A stretch of 64,000 bases of DNA from the NCBI GenBank assembly GCA_050180895.1, contig JBFXDS010000002.1, positions 186,001-250,000 of the forward strand, written 5' to 3'. Position numbers and translations under genes: made by a program. The stretch comes from JBGPEQ01 sp050180895 (GTDB taxonomy: Bacteria; Pseudomonadota; Alphaproteobacteria; Dongiales; Dongiaceae). Positions 18,835 through 27,963 of this stretch are shown piece by piece. The notes below the pieces were generated by a model. The model had not been told where the DNA came from. It saw only the letters and a list, made by a program, of their open reading frames with translations, and did not search any database. Every line of letters begins with the position of its first letter. Position 1 is the first letter of the stretch.

Positions 18835-19734
18835 CTATTGGACAATGGTGATGCCGGCCTCGGCAAAGACCCGGCTCAGATGATCATGGCCCATCTTGGC
18901 ATACTGGAGCGGCGGCGCCTTGGCCGGATCCTGCTCGGCTTCGACGACGGCCCAGCCGTTGTAGCCGATATCGGCGAGGAGCCTGGCGAAAGCGCCGAAA
19001 TCGATGCCGCCGTCGCCGGGCACGGTGAAGACGCCGGCAAGCACGGCGTCGAGGAAGCTCCAGTCCTTGGCCCGCGCCTCGGCCAGAACCTTCGGGCGGA
19101 TGTCCTTGCAGTGGACATGGTTGACGCGCTTGGCATGTCGCCGCGTCATCGCCAGCGGATCGCCGCCGGCATAGGTGATATGGCCGGTGTCGACCAGCAG
19201 CCCGACGGCCGAACCGGTGTGGTTCATGAGCAGATCGACCTCGGCCTCGGTCTCGATGATGGTGCCCATATGGTGGTGGTAGGCCATGGGCACGCCGCGA
19301 TCGGCCATATTCTCCGCCAGTGCCGTCAGCTTGCGGCCATAGTCCCGGAACTCGCTGGCAGGAATGCGCGGGCGTCGGCTCACCGGCGTCTGCCGTTGAC
19401 CCTGCACGCTGCCGGCGGTCTCGGCATAGACCATGACCGGCGCACCCAGTTCCTTGAAGGTGCGCAGCTGCTGTCGCATGCGCTCTTTCTCCTTCTCGAC
19501 GGTGCCGTCGAGAAGGCGGCCGGAGAACCAGCCCGAGACCAGCTTCAGGCCGTGCGCCTTCAGGATCGGACCCAGCTTTGTCGCATCCATGGGGAACTTG
19601 CCACCGGTCTCCGTGCCGCTGAAACCCGCGGCGCGGCTCTCCTTCAGGCAGGTCTCGAGCGGCGTGTCGCCGCCAAGCTGCGGCAGGTCGTCGTTGGACC
19701 AGGCGATCGGCGCGATGCCGAGACGGACGGACAT
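18835..19734 (-). CDS. iolE: Inosose dehydratase-type TIM-barrel protein (IolE)
   Basis: A 299-residue sugar-phosphate isomerase/epimerase-fold protein. It opens RLGIAPIAWSNDDLPQLGGD, almost diagnostic for 2-keto-myo-inositol dehydratase, followed by GFSGTETGGKFP near residue 34, metal-ligand strands MAYHHHMGT near 150 and DTGHITYAGGDP near 182, and VHCKDIRP near 208. It dehydrates scyllo-inosose to the dione used by IolD, whose gene ends 2 bases upstream on the same strand. The pairing with IolD and IolG supports the inositol role. Confidence 0.88.
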   Translation of the reverse strand: MSVRLGIAPIAWSNDDLPQLGGDTPLETCLKESRAAGFSGTETGGKFPMDATKLGPILKAHGLKLVSGWFSGRLLDGTVEKEKERMRQQLRTFKELGAPVMVYAETAGSVQGQRQTPVSRRPRIPASEFRDYGRKLTALAENMADRGVPMAYHHHMGTIIETEAEVDLLMNHTGSAVGLLVDTGHITYAGGDPLAMTRRHAKRVNHVHCKDIRPKVLAEARAKDWSFLDAVLAGVFTVPGDGGIDFGAFARLLADIGYNGWAVVEAEQDPAKAPPLQYAKMGHDHLSRVFAEAGITIVQ

Positions 19735-19736
19735 GG

Positions 19737-21581
19737 TTACACCCCGACGCGCTGCTTCTTCTTGCCTTCGGCGTGATCGGACGCGGCCTTGCGCACGGAC
19801 TCACGCTGGTTCACCTCGGGCACGCCGACATCCCACCAGGCATCGCCGGGCGTCCATTGCGACGGATGCACCTTGATCTCGATGACATAGGTACGATCCG
19901 CCTTCCGCGCCCGCTCGAACGCCTGCTCAAGCTCGCCGATCGAACTCACGCGCTCGGCGATCGCGCCCATGGACTCCGCGTGCTTGGCGAAATCCACGCC
20001 GACCTGGCGCACCGTGCGGCAATGCTCGAACAGGTTGTTGAACGAGGGGCTGCCTTTGAAGGTCTGCAGCCGGTTGATCACGGCGTAGCCGCCGTTGTCG
20101 CAAACGACGACGATCAGCTTGTGGCCCGTCAGCACCGTACTGTAGATGTCCGAGTTCATCATCAGGTAGGAGCCGTCGCCGACGAAGACGACGACCTCGC
20201 GGTCGGGATGCGCCATCTTGATGCCCCAGCCGCCGGCGATCTCGTAGCCCATGCAGGAGAAGCCGAACTCGCAGTCGAAGGTGCCGACGGACTTGACGCG
20301 CCAATTCTTGGTCAGCTCGCCCGGCAGGCCGCCGGCGGCAGTGACGACCATGTCGGTCGCCGCGGCCTTGCGGTTGACTGCCCCTACCACATGGCCATAG
20401 GAGGGCAGGGGGGCATTGGTCGGGCCGGCATGCTGGTCGACCGTCTTGTTCCAGCTGGCATATTCCTTCTGTGCGCGCAGCCGCCAGGCATCGAGCGCCT
20501 TCCAGCCGCGCAGCCCCGCCGACAGCTCGGCGAGCCCGGCCTGCGCGTCGCCGACGACGGCGAGGGCGCGGTGCTTGTGGGCGTCGAAGCGGGCGGCGTT
20601 GAGCGCGATCAGCCGGTAGTCCGGATTCTGGAACACCGTCCAGGAGCCCGTGCTGAAATCCTGCAGCCGCGTGCCAATCGCCAGCACCACGTCGGCCTCC
20701 GCGGCAAGTGTATTGGCCGAGGCGGCGCCGATGACGCCGAGTGGGCCGACATTGAGCGGATGGTCGTGCAGCAGCACGCCCCGGCCGGCGATTGTCTCGG
20801 CCACCGGAATGTTGTGCCGCTCGGCAAAGGCAACGAGCTCCGCTTCCGCCAGCGAATAGCGGACGCCGCCGCCGGCGATGATCAGCGGTTGCTTGGCGTT
20901 CCGCAACAGGCCGGCGGCGGCCACCAGTTGCTCCACGTCGGGACGCGGCCGCGGCACTTGATGGACGCGCTTCTCGAAGAACTCGGCCGGATAGTCGAAC
21001 GCTTCGGCCTGCACGTCCTGTGGCAGGGCGAGGAAGGCCGGACCGCAGTCCTCCGGATCCAGCATCACCGCAACCGCCTGCGGCAGTGATGCGACCAGCT
21101 GTTCCGGCCGGGTGATGCGGTCCCAATAGCGCGTCACCGCGCGGAAGGCGTCGTTGACGCTGATGCTCGGGTTGTTGAAATGCTCGATCTGCTGCAGCAC
21201 CGGGTCGGGCAGGCGGTTGACGAAGGTATCGCCGGAGAGCAGCAGGACCGGCAGGCGGTTCGAATGGGCGACGCCGGCCGCGGTCACCATGTTGGTCGCG
21301 CCCGGTCCGATGGAGCTGGCGGCGATCATTATCTGCCGACGCCGCTTGGCCTTGGCGAAGGCAACGGCGGCCAATGCCATCGACTGCTCGTTCTGGCCGC
21401 GCCAGGTCGGCAGCTCTTCTTTCGCCGCCTCCAGCGCTTCGCCGAGACATGTGACATTTCCGTGGCCGAAGATGGCAAACACGCCCGGAAAGAGGGGCGC
21501 CTCCTGGCCGTCGATCACCGTGCGCTGGGCGATCAGATACTTCACCAGGGCTTGCGCCATGGTGAGACGAACTGTCGTCAT
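19737..21581 (-). CDS. iolD: 3D-(3,5/4)-trihydroxycyclohexane-1,2-dione acylhydrolase (IolD), ThDP enzyme
   Basis: A 614-residue thiamine-diphosphate enzyme. Residues 1-55 hold the Pyr-domain start (TMAQALVKYLIAQRT, then FAIFGHGNVTCLGEAL), the middle domain follows, and the ThDP/Mg motif GDGSYLMMNSDIYSTVLTG is near residue 470. Length and the GHGNVTCLGEA stretch match IolD, which hydrolytically opens the inositol-derived ring to 5-deoxy-glucuronate. The ATG at 21581 follows GGGAGGATACGCGGCG, a good ribosome site; upstream in-frame sequence is not conserved-looking. First gene of the minus set; the divergent gene to its right is an aldehyde dehydrogenase. Confidence 0.92.
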   Translation of the reverse strand: MTTVRLTMAQALVKYLIAQRTVIDGQEAPLFPGVFAIFGHGNVTCLGEALEAAKEELPTWRGQNEQSMALAAVAFAKAKRRRQIMIAASSIGPGATNMVTAAGVAHSNRLPVLLLSGDTFVNRLPDPVLQQIEHFNNPSISVNDAFRAVTRYWDRITRPEQLVASLPQAVAVMLDPEDCGPAFLALPQDVQAEAFDYPAEFFEKRVHQVPRPRPDVEQLVAAAGLLRNAKQPLIIAGGGVRYSLAEAELVAFAERHNIPVAETIAGRGVLLHDHPLNVGPLGVIGAASANTLAAEADVVLAIGTRLQDFSTGSWTVFQNPDYRLIALNAARFDAHKHRALAVVGDAQAGLAELSAGLRGWKALDAWRLRAQKEYASWNKTVDQHAGPTNAPLPSYGHVVGAVNRKAAATDMVVTAAGGLPGELTKNWRVKSVGTFDCEFGFSCMGYEIAGGWGIKMAHPDREVVVFVGDGSYLMMNSDIYSTVLTGHKLIVVVCDNGGYAVINRLQTFKGSPSFNNLFEHCRTVRQVGVDFAKHAESMGAIAERVSSIGELEQAFERARKADRTYVIEIKVHPSQWTPGDAWWDVGVPEVNQRESVRKAASDHAEGKKKQRVGV

Positions 21582-21692
21582 CGCCGCGTATCCTCCCGAT
21601 GCAATGGAGGTCCGCGCCGTTGGAGCCGCGCGCGGACTTATGCTAGATGAGGCCACGCTTTGGCGGCCGGTTCAAGCCTCGCGGGAGAACGC

Positions 21693-23132
21693 ATGCATCG
21701 ATCCGACAGTCTCTACATCGACGGCAAGTGGCGCGCCGCTGCCGACGGCGGCACCTTCAGCGTGATCAATCCGGCGACGGAAGAGCCGTTGGCGCAGCTC
21801 GCCAACGCGACCGCACGGGACGTCGAGGCGGCCATCGCAGCGGCGCAGAAAGGCTTCGAGGTCTGGCGCAAAGTGCAGCCCTGGGAGCGCTCCCGCATCA
21901 TCCGCCGTGTCGGCGAACTGCTCCGCGAGCGCGAGGCGGATATTGCGAAGGCGCTGACACTGGAAGTCGGCAAGCCGCTGGCCCAGGCAAAGGGCGAGGC
22001 GATTAGCTCCGCCGAGCAGTTCGAATGGTTCGCCGAGGAGACCAAGCGCATCTACGGCCAGACGGTCGAATCCCGGACCGCCAACGGCCGCATCCTCATC
22101 GACTATCAGCCGGTCGGCGTCGTCGCCGCGTTCGCCGCCTGGAATTTCCCGGCCGTGCTGGCGGCGCGCAAGATCGCACCGGCATTGGCCGCCGGTTGCT
22201 CCATCATCTGCCGCCCGGCGGACGAAGCACCGACCTCGGTCGTGCTGATCGCGCAGTGCTGCCATGACGCTGGCGTGCCGCCGGGCGTGGTTAACCTGCT
22301 GACCGGCGACATCAACATGATCTCGCCGGCGGTCATGGCCTCGCCAGTCGTGCGCAAGGTCACGGTCACCGGCTCCGTGCCCGTCGGCAAGCGCGTGCTC
22401 AAGGCCGCGGCCGACACGATGAAGCGCGTCACCATGGAGCTGGGCGGCCACGCCCCGGTCATCGTCTTCGACGATGCGGATGTCGACTACGCGGCCGACC
22501 TCTCTTTGCAGTTCAAGTTCCGCAACACCGGACAGGTCTGCGTCTCGCCGACCCGATTCTATGTCCATGAGAGCCGGCTCGAAGCCTTCACCGGCCGCTT
22601 CGTCGCGGGCGCGAAGAAGCTGAAGCTCGGCGACGGCCTGACTCCCGGCGTCGAAGTCGGCCCCCTTACCACGAAGCGGCGCCTCGAGGCGATCGAGCAG
22701 TTGGTCGAAGACACGAAGTCGCGCGGCGCCGAGCTACTGACCGGCGGACGGCGGCCGCCCGGGTTCAACCGCGGTTTCTTCTACGAGCCGACGGTGTTTC
22801 GCGGGGTGCCCGACGACGCCCGGGTGATGACCGAGGAGCCGTTCGGGCCGATCGCGCCGATCACGGCCTTCCGCGAGTTCGACGAGGTGATGGCGCGCGC
22901 CAACGCGCTGCCCGTTGGCCTCGGCGGCTATGTCTTCACCCGCAGCCTGAAGCGGGCGCACGAGGCCGCGGCGGCCATGGAGACCGGCATGGTCGGGGTC
23001 AACACCCTGGCCCTGGCCTCGCCGGAAACGCCGTTCGGCGGCATCAAGGAAAGCGGCTTCGGCCGCGAAGGCGGCTCGCTCGGCATCAAGGACTATCTCG
23101 ACGTCAAATATACCAACATGCTGCTGATGTGA
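21693..23132 (+). CDS. NAD(P)-dependent aldehyde dehydrogenase, succinate-semialdehyde type
   Basis: A 479-residue ALDH. The substrate/cofactor strand AAFAAWNFPAVLAARKIAPAL is near residue 148, the glutamate motif MELGGHAPVIVFDDADV near 248-264, and the catalytic cysteine motif FRNTGQVCVSPTRFYV near 278-293. Sequence style is that of succinate/2-oxoglutarate-semialdehyde dehydrogenases and not the CoA-acylating methylmalonate-semialdehyde dehydrogenase IolA. The ATG at 21693 has GGGAG 6 bases upstream. It leads a rightward series with an aldolase and a 2-hydroxyacid dehydrogenase. Confidence 0.9.
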   Translation: MHRSDSLYIDGKWRAAADGGTFSVINPATEEPLAQLANATARDVEAAIAAAQKGFEVWRKVQPWERSRIIRRVGELLREREADIAKALTLEVGKPLAQAKGEAISSAEQFEWFAEETKRIYGQTVESRTANGRILIDYQPVGVVAAFAAWNFPAVLAARKIAPALAAGCSIICRPADEAPTSVVLIAQCCHDAGVPPGVVNLLTGDINMISPAVMASPVVRKVTVTGSVPVGKRVLKAAADTMKRVTMELGGHAPVIVFDDADVDYAADLSLQFKFRNTGQVCVSPTRFYVHESRLEAFTGRFVAGAKKLKLGDGLTPGVEVGPLTTKRRLEAIEQLVEDTKSRGAELLTGGRRPPGFNRGFFYEPTVFRGVPDDARVMTEEPFGPIAPITAFREFDEVMARANALPVGLGGYVFTRSLKRAHEAAAAMETGMVGVNTLALASPETPFGGIKESGFGREGGSLGIKDYLDVKYTNMLLM

Positions 23133-23137
23133 TCTGC

Positions 23138-23153
23138 CGGCCCCGCGGGGCCG
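23138..23153. terminator. GC-rich palindrome between ALDH and aldolase genes
   Basis: CGGCCCCGCGGGGCCG is a perfect 16-base palindrome five bases after the ALDH stop and about 22 bases before the aldolase start. It lacks a T-run. It may slow polymerase or stabilise the mRNA. Confidence 0.4.
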
Positions 23154-23174
23154 CTCTGGTCAAAGGGGAGGAAC

Positions 23175-23966
23175 ATGCGCGAGAACACGCTTCGCCGCCT
23201 GTGGAGAGAAGGCAAGGCGGCGGTCAACGGATGGTGCGCCATCCCCAGCTCGTTTTCCGCCGAAACCATGGCGCATCAGGGCTGGGACTCGGTCACGGTT
23301 GACCTGCAGCATGGTGTCGTCGATTACCAGACCGCCGTCACCATGTTCCAGGCGATCTCGACCACGGCCGCCGTCCCCCTGGTCCGTGTTCCCTGGCTGG
23401 AGCCGGGCATCATCGGCAAGGTGCTGGATGCCGGCGCTTACGGCGTGATCTGTCCGATGGTCAACAACCGTGCGGAAGCCGAGCGGCTGGTCACCGCCTG
23501 CCGCTATCCCCCGAAGGGCAGCCGCAGCTTCGGCCCGATCCGCGCCCTGCTCTATGCCGGCGCCGATTATCCCAAGCATGCCAATGACACCGTCGTCGTC
23601 TTTGCCATGATCGAGACGCGTGCCGCTCTTGATAATCTGGATGAGATTTTGTCCGTACCGGGTATCGATGCCATCTATATCGGACCGGCCGATCTCTCCA
23701 GCGCTCTCGGCTGCACGCCGAAATTCGATCAGGACGAGAAACCCGTCGTCGAAGCCATTGACCTGATTGTATCGAAGGCGAAGGAACACGGCGTCGTCGC
23801 CGGCATTCATAACGGCACGCCGGAATACGCCCAGAAGATGATCGACAAGGGTTTCGGCTTCGTCACCATCGCCTCCGATGCCCGGCTGATGGCGGCCAAG
23901 GCCACCGAGGTGATCGGCAAGATGCGCGCCGGCGCGACGCCGAAGGCAGCCGGCGGGACCTACTGA
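23175..23966 (+). CDS. HpcH/HpaI family aldolase
   Basis: A 263-residue TIM-barrel class II pyruvate aldolase. DSVTVDLQHGVVD near residue 36 and PLVRVPW near 72 (substrate Arg) fit the family, FAMIETRAALDNLDEIL near 142-158 has the metal-binding Glu, and IYIGPADLSSALG near 167-179 the metal-binding Asp. It retro-aldol cleaves 4-hydroxy-2-oxo acids to pyruvate plus an aldehyde. Between ALDH and a hydroxyacid dehydrogenase it could make the aldehyde that the ALDH oxidises. A strong AAAGGGGAGGAAC ribosome site precedes it. Confidence 0.9.
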   Translation: MRENTLRRLWREGKAAVNGWCAIPSSFSAETMAHQGWDSVTVDLQHGVVDYQTAVTMFQAISTTAAVPLVRVPWLEPGIIGKVLDAGAYGVICPMVNNRAEAERLVTACRYPPKGSRSFGPIRALLYAGADYPKHANDTVVVFAMIETRAALDNLDEILSVPGIDAIYIGPADLSSALGCTPKFDQDEKPVVEAIDLIVSKAKEHGVVAGIHNGTPEYAQKMIDKGFGFVTIASDARLMAAKATEVIGKMRAGATPKAAGGTY

Positions 23967-23968
23967 CG

Positions 23969-24940
23969 ATGGCCAACATCCTTATCCTCGGCCGCATCCA
24001 CGAGGCCGGCCTCGACATCCTACGCGCGCAGCCAGGGGTCAGCTTCGATGTCGTCGCCACGCCGACTGAGCCGGAGATCCTGGCGCGGGCCCCGACCGCC
24101 GATGCGATCATCGTGCGCACGACCAAGCTCACGGCCGCGGCCATCGATGCCGCGCCCCGGCTGAAGATCGTGTCTCGCCACGGCGTCGGCTACGACAATG
24201 TCGACCTGGCGGCGCTCGACCGCCGCGGCATCCCGCTCACCCTTGTCGGCAACGTGAATGCCCTGGCGGTGGCGGAGCACGCGCTGTTCATGATGCTGAC
24301 CATCGCCAAGCGGGGCATCGCCTACGACCGCGCGACGCGCGACGGCAACTGGAAGCTCCGCGACAGCTTCGGCGCCACAGAGCTTGCGGGGAAGACCCTT
24401 CTCCTGCTCGGCTTCGGGCGGATCGGCCGCGAGGTGGCGAAGCGCGCCCAGGCCTTCGGCATGACCGTGCTCGCCTATGACCCCTATGTCCGCGATGCCG
24501 CGATGTACGCCGCCCGCGTTCAGCCGGTACCGAAGTTGGAGGACGCCCTTCCGCAGGCAGATTTCGTCAGCGTGCATCTGCCGCTGACGCCGGAGACCAA
24601 CGGCATCATCGGCGCCCGGCAGTTCGCGGCCATGAAGCGAACGGCGATCGTGATCTCGACGGCCCGCGGCGGGCTCGTCGACGAGGCCGCGCTCGCCGAA
24701 GCCCTGCGATCGGGAACAATCCGCGCCGCCGGGCTCGACGTCTTCGTGGACGAGCCGCCGTCGTCCGACAATCCGCTACTGAAGCTGGACAATCTCCTGT
24801 TGAGCCCGCATTCCGCCGGGCTCACCGCGGAATGCGCGATGCGCATGGGCGAGGTCTCGGCGCGCAATGCGCTGGTGGGCTTGAACGGCACGCTCGATCC
24901 AGAACTGGTCGTCAACAAGCATGTGCTGAAGCGTTCCTAG
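23969..24940 (+). CDS. D-isomer-specific 2-hydroxyacid dehydrogenase
   Basis: A 323-residue NAD-dependent dehydrogenase. The N-terminal catalytic domain has SRHGVGYDNVDLAAL near residue 70, the NAD motif LLGFGRIGREVAKRAQ near 147-162, the catalytic Arg in STARGGLVDEAAL near 230, and the catalytic His in LSPHSAGLT near 277. It interconverts 2-keto and D-2-hydroxy acids (phosphoglycerate or glyoxylate type). It lies 2 bases after the aldolase stop, so a role in handling the aldolase's keto acid is likely. Confidence 0.9.
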   Translation: MANILILGRIHEAGLDILRAQPGVSFDVVATPTEPEILARAPTADAIIVRTTKLTAAAIDAAPRLKIVSRHGVGYDNVDLAALDRRGIPLTLVGNVNALAVAEHALFMMLTIAKRGIAYDRATRDGNWKLRDSFGATELAGKTLLLLGFGRIGREVAKRAQAFGMTVLAYDPYVRDAAMYAARVQPVPKLEDALPQADFVSVHLPLTPETNGIIGARQFAAMKRTAIVISTARGGLVDEAALAEALRSGTIRAAGLDVFVDEPPSSDNPLLKLDNLLLSPHSAGLTAECAMRMGEVSARNALVGLNGTLDPELVVNKHVLKRS

Positions 24941-24990
24941 GGACGGCGAAACCCGCCTGCCAGCAAAGAAACGGAACTGGGGGATCAACG

Positions 24991-25998
24991 ATGGCGAAGG
25001 ACAGCCTGACATTCTGCGTGTTCGGGGCCGGACGCATCGGCAAGCTGCATGCGCGCAACGTCGCGGCGCATCCGCGTGCGCGGGTGAAGTACGTCGTCGA
25101 TCCGGCCGCCGCGGCGGCGCGCGACCTGGCGCGGCAGATCGGGGCGCAGACGGCGCCGGATCCGGCGACCGCCCTGACCGATCCGGAGATCGATGCCGTG
25201 GTCGTCGCTTCATCGACGAACACACATGTCGACCTGATCACGGCGTCGGCCCGGATGGGCAAAGCCGTGCTGTGCGAGAAGCCGATCGACCTCGACATCA
25301 AGCGCGTCGATCGGTGCCTGGCCGACCTTAGGAAGCATCGCGTCCCCGTGGCCATCGGTTTCAACCGCCGCTTCGATCCGACCAACCGGGCGATCCAGGC
25401 GGCGATCCGCAAGGGCGAGGTCGGCGATGTCGAGTTGGTCGTCATCACCAGCCGTGATCCGGGCCCGCCGCCGCTCGACTACATCAAGGTCTCCGGCGGC
25501 CTATTCCGCGACATGATGATCCACGATTTCGACCTGGCACGCTGGCTGCTCGGCGAGGAACCGGTGGAGGTGGTAGCCAAGGCGAGCTGCCGCGTCGACG
25601 CCAAGATCGGCAAGGTCGGCGACATCGATACGGCCATGGTGATCCTGAAGACGAAGAACGGCGCGCTCTGCCACATCAACAACAGCCGCCGCGCCACCTA
25701 TGGCTATGACCAGCGCGTGGAGGTGTTCGGCTCCAAGGGCATGGTGCGCTCGGACAACCTGCGGCCGACGGCGATCCTGAAGTCGAACGACGCAACGACG
25801 GACGCCCAGGACGTGCTCCTGCACTTCTTCATCGAACGCTACACGCAATCCTACCTGAACGAACTGGACGACTTCATCGGCGCCGTGTTGAGCAAGCGTC
25901 CCCCTTCGGTCGGCGCCGCGGACGGCCGCCGCGCGCTGCTGCTGGCCAACGCCGCGTTGCAGTCGCACCGCACGGGGCGCACGGTGGCCGTCAGATAG
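24991..25998 (+). CDS. iolG: Inositol 2-dehydrogenase (Gfo/Idh/MocA family)
   Basis: A 335-residue NAD-dependent dehydrogenase. FCVFGAGRIGKLHARNVA at residues 7-24 is the Rossmann motif, CEKPIDLDIKRVD near 92-104 holds the catalytic Lys, and SGGLFRDMMIHDFDLARWL near 168-186 the catalytic Asp-His pair; this last stretch is typical of inositol 2-dehydrogenase. It oxidises myo-inositol to scyllo-inosose. ATG at 24991 follows GGAACTGGGGGATCAACG. It sits between the aldolase genes and a CUT2-type importer, as in rhizobial inositol regions. Confidence 0.87.
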   Translation: MAKDSLTFCVFGAGRIGKLHARNVAAHPRARVKYVVDPAAAAARDLARQIGAQTAPDPATALTDPEIDAVVVASSTNTHVDLITASARMGKAVLCEKPIDLDIKRVDRCLADLRKHRVPVAIGFNRRFDPTNRAIQAAIRKGEVGDVELVVITSRDPGPPPLDYIKVSGGLFRDMMIHDFDLARWLLGEEPVEVVAKASCRVDAKIGKVGDIDTAMVILKTKNGALCHINNSRRATYGYDQRVEVFGSKGMVRSDNLRPTAILKSNDATTDAQDVLLHFFIERYTQSYLNELDDFIGAVLSKRPPSVGAADGRRALLLANAALQSHRTGRTVAVR

Positions 25999-26037
25999 TC
26001 GGCCTCGTGCCCGGCCGGGATTTCTCCTGGACAAGCC

Positions 26038-26062
26038 TGAAGACGCACGCTTAAGGTCTTCA
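26038..26062. promoter_or_regulatory. Operator-like dyad upstream of the sugar ABC transporter
   Basis: TGAAGAC (26038-26044), 11 spacer bases, then GTCTTCA (26056-26062) form a perfect 7-bp dyad about 65 bases before the ATPase start. A second small stem, CGGACCG/CGGTCCG (26079-26100), lies just downstream. Spacing fits a dimeric regulator spanning one to two helical turns. A weak terminator role for iolG is possible but no T-run is present. Confidence 0.4.
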
Positions 26063-26128
26063 CAAAATTGAACATTGACGGACCGCCTGCAAACGGTCCG
26101 CGGCGGAACGCCGACGAAGGGAGGCTCG

Positions 26129-26869
26129 GTGGCTCTTCTCGAACTCAAGGGCATCTCCAAGCATTTTGGCGCCATCGAAGCGTTGGCCGGCGTCGACTTC
26201 GCCATCGAGCGCGGCGAGATCGTCGGATTGATGGGCGACAACGGCGCCGGCAAGTCGACCCTGGTCAAGATCATCGCCGGCAACTTCCCGCCCTCCGGCG
26301 GTGAGATGCTGCTGGAGGGTAGGCCGGTTCACTTCCACAGGCCGGTCGACGCCCGCGCTGCCGGCATCGAGGTCGTCTATCAGGACCTTGCGCTTTGCAA
26401 CAACCTGACCGCGTCGGCGAACGTATTTCTGGCGCGCGAGAGGAAGCGCGGCTTCTTCCCGTTCCGCATCCTGGACGACCGGGCGATGAACGATCGCTCG
26501 CGTGAGTTGTTCGGCGAGTTGAAGTCGGAGACCCGGCCCGCCGATACCGTCCGCATGATGTCGGGCGGCCAGCGCCAAGCCGTGGCGATAGCGCGCACGC
26601 ATCTATCGCGGGCAAAGATCGTGTTGATGGACGAACCGACTGCGGCCATCAGCGTGCGGCAGGTGGCGGAGGTGCTCGACCTGCTGCGTCGCTTGCGTGA
26701 GCAGGGGATCGCCGTGGCCCTGATCAGCCATCGCATGCCCGACGTGTTCGCCGTGTGCGATCGGATCGTCGTGCTGCGCCGAGGCCACAAGGTGGCGGAC
26801 AAGCCGATCGGCCAGAGCTCGCCGGAGGAGGTGACGGGCCTGATCACCGGCGCCATCATGGCGGCCTGA
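26129..26869 (+). CDS. Sugar ABC transporter ATPase, single-domain CUT2 type
   Basis: A 246-residue ATPase. Walker A is GDNGAGKSTLVKI near residue 37, the signature is MSGGQRQAVAIAR near 148-160, Walker B is VLMDEPTAA near 169. Most CUT2 sugar importers (ribose, inositol IatA) use a roughly 500-residue double ATPase; this has one domain, like the FrcA fructose type, and would act as a homodimer. The GTG at 26129 is chosen because AAGGGAGG sits 5 bases upstream. It is followed by permease and binding-protein genes. Confidence 0.88.
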   Translation: MALLELKGISKHFGAIEALAGVDFAIERGEIVGLMGDNGAGKSTLVKIIAGNFPPSGGEMLLEGRPVHFHRPVDARAAGIEVVYQDLALCNNLTASANVFLARERKRGFFPFRILDDRAMNDRSRELFGELKSETRPADTVRMMSGGQRQAVAIARTHLSRAKIVLMDEPTAAISVRQVAEVLDLLRRLREQGIAVALISHRMPDVFAVCDRIVVLRRGHKVADKPIGQSSPEEVTGLITGAIMAA

Positions 26870-26917
26870 TCGCCTGCCGCATGCGACGGGCAACGACAGG
26901 AATGGTGAGCACGCAAC

Positions 26918-27919
26918 ATGGCGACTGACATCGCAGTAGCCCGGCCGAGCCTCGGCATCTGGCAGCGACTGGTGAGCAACCAGGCGTTTTGGGTCACGAT
27001 CGCCGTCGTGATCATTCCCGTGGCCATGACGCTGATCGAGCCGTCGTTCAGCCAGGCCTTCTGGAAGGAAGGCAACTTTTTCAACATCACCCGCAACTTT
27101 GCCTTCATTGCCATCATGGCGCTCGGGCAAGTGGCGGTCATCATCACCGGCGGCATCGATCTCTCGGTCGGATCGGTATTGGCCGTGTGCGGCATCGTCC
27201 TGGGCATCCTGATGGACAACTACGATCAGCCGTTCTGGGTGGGCGCCCTCGGTGCGATCGCGGCCGGCATCTTGTGCGGCGCATTCAACGGATTCTTGAT
27301 TGCCTATTTGCGCTTGTCCTCGTTCGTCGTCACTCTCGGCATGCTCGCCATCGGCCGGAGTCTGGCGCTGGCCATCTCCGACAACAAGTTCTTCTCGAAG
27401 TTCGGACATGATCGGGACACGCTGATCGCTTTCGGCGGCGGCGCGACCTTCGGGATCGCCAATCCCGTCATCATCCTCGTCGTGTTAACCATACTGACGG
27501 GCATCGTGCTGCGTTACACGGCCTGGGGGCGGCATCTCTATGCCATCGGCGGCAACGAACATGCTGCCCGGCTGACCGGCGTCCCCGTCGATCGCATGAA
27601 ATTCTCCGTCTACGTCATCTCGGGCTTGATGACGGCGATTTCAGCAATTCTGACAGTCGGTTGGCTCGGCTCGGTCACGAACGGCCTGGGTATCGGTTAC
27701 GAATTGCGCGTGATTGCGTCGACGGTAATCGGCGGCGCCAACCTGATGGGCGGCGAAGGCGGCGCCTACAGCGCCTTCATCGGAGCGGCGTTGATCGAGG
27801 TCATCCGCAACAGCCTCCTGCTCGCCGGAGTGAACCCCTATTGGCAGGGCACCTTCGTCGGAATCTTCATCATCCTCGCGGTTCTGCTTGAGCGCATCCG
27901 CGGCCGCAAGGTAAACTGA
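26918..27919 (+). CDS. Sugar ABC transporter permease (CUT2/RbsC type)
   Basis: A 333-residue inner-membrane protein with about ten hydrophobic segments. The family signature ITGGIDLSVGSVLAV is near residues 75-89, YAIGGNEHAARLTGVPVDR near 207-225, and the EAA-like GGANLMGGEGGAYSAFIGAAL near 270-290. It forms the channel of the importer with the ATPase 48 bases upstream and the binding protein 44 bases downstream. Adjacent iolG, iolD and iolE make inositol the best guess for the cargo. Confidence 0.93.
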   Translation: MATDIAVARPSLGIWQRLVSNQAFWVTIAVVIIPVAMTLIEPSFSQAFWKEGNFFNITRNFAFIAIMALGQVAVIITGGIDLSVGSVLAVCGIVLGILMDNYDQPFWVGALGAIAAGILCGAFNGFLIAYLRLSSFVVTLGMLAIGRSLALAISDNKFFSKFGHDRDTLIAFGGGATFGIANPVIILVVLTILTGIVLRYTAWGRHLYAIGGNEHAARLTGVPVDRMKFSVYVISGLMTAISAILTVGWLGSVTNGLGIGYELRVIASTVIGGANLMGGEGGAYSAFIGAALIEVIRNSLLLAGVNPYWQGTFVGIFIILAVLLERIRGRKVN

Positions 27920-27963
27920 CCAGACAGTCAGAAAGCGCGACAACAGAAAGAGGGAGGATCCCA

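Noticed and set aside
21582..21692. Strong promoter between iolD and the ALDH gene
   Set aside because: TATGCT-like text exists but no -35 at a fitting distance on either strand.
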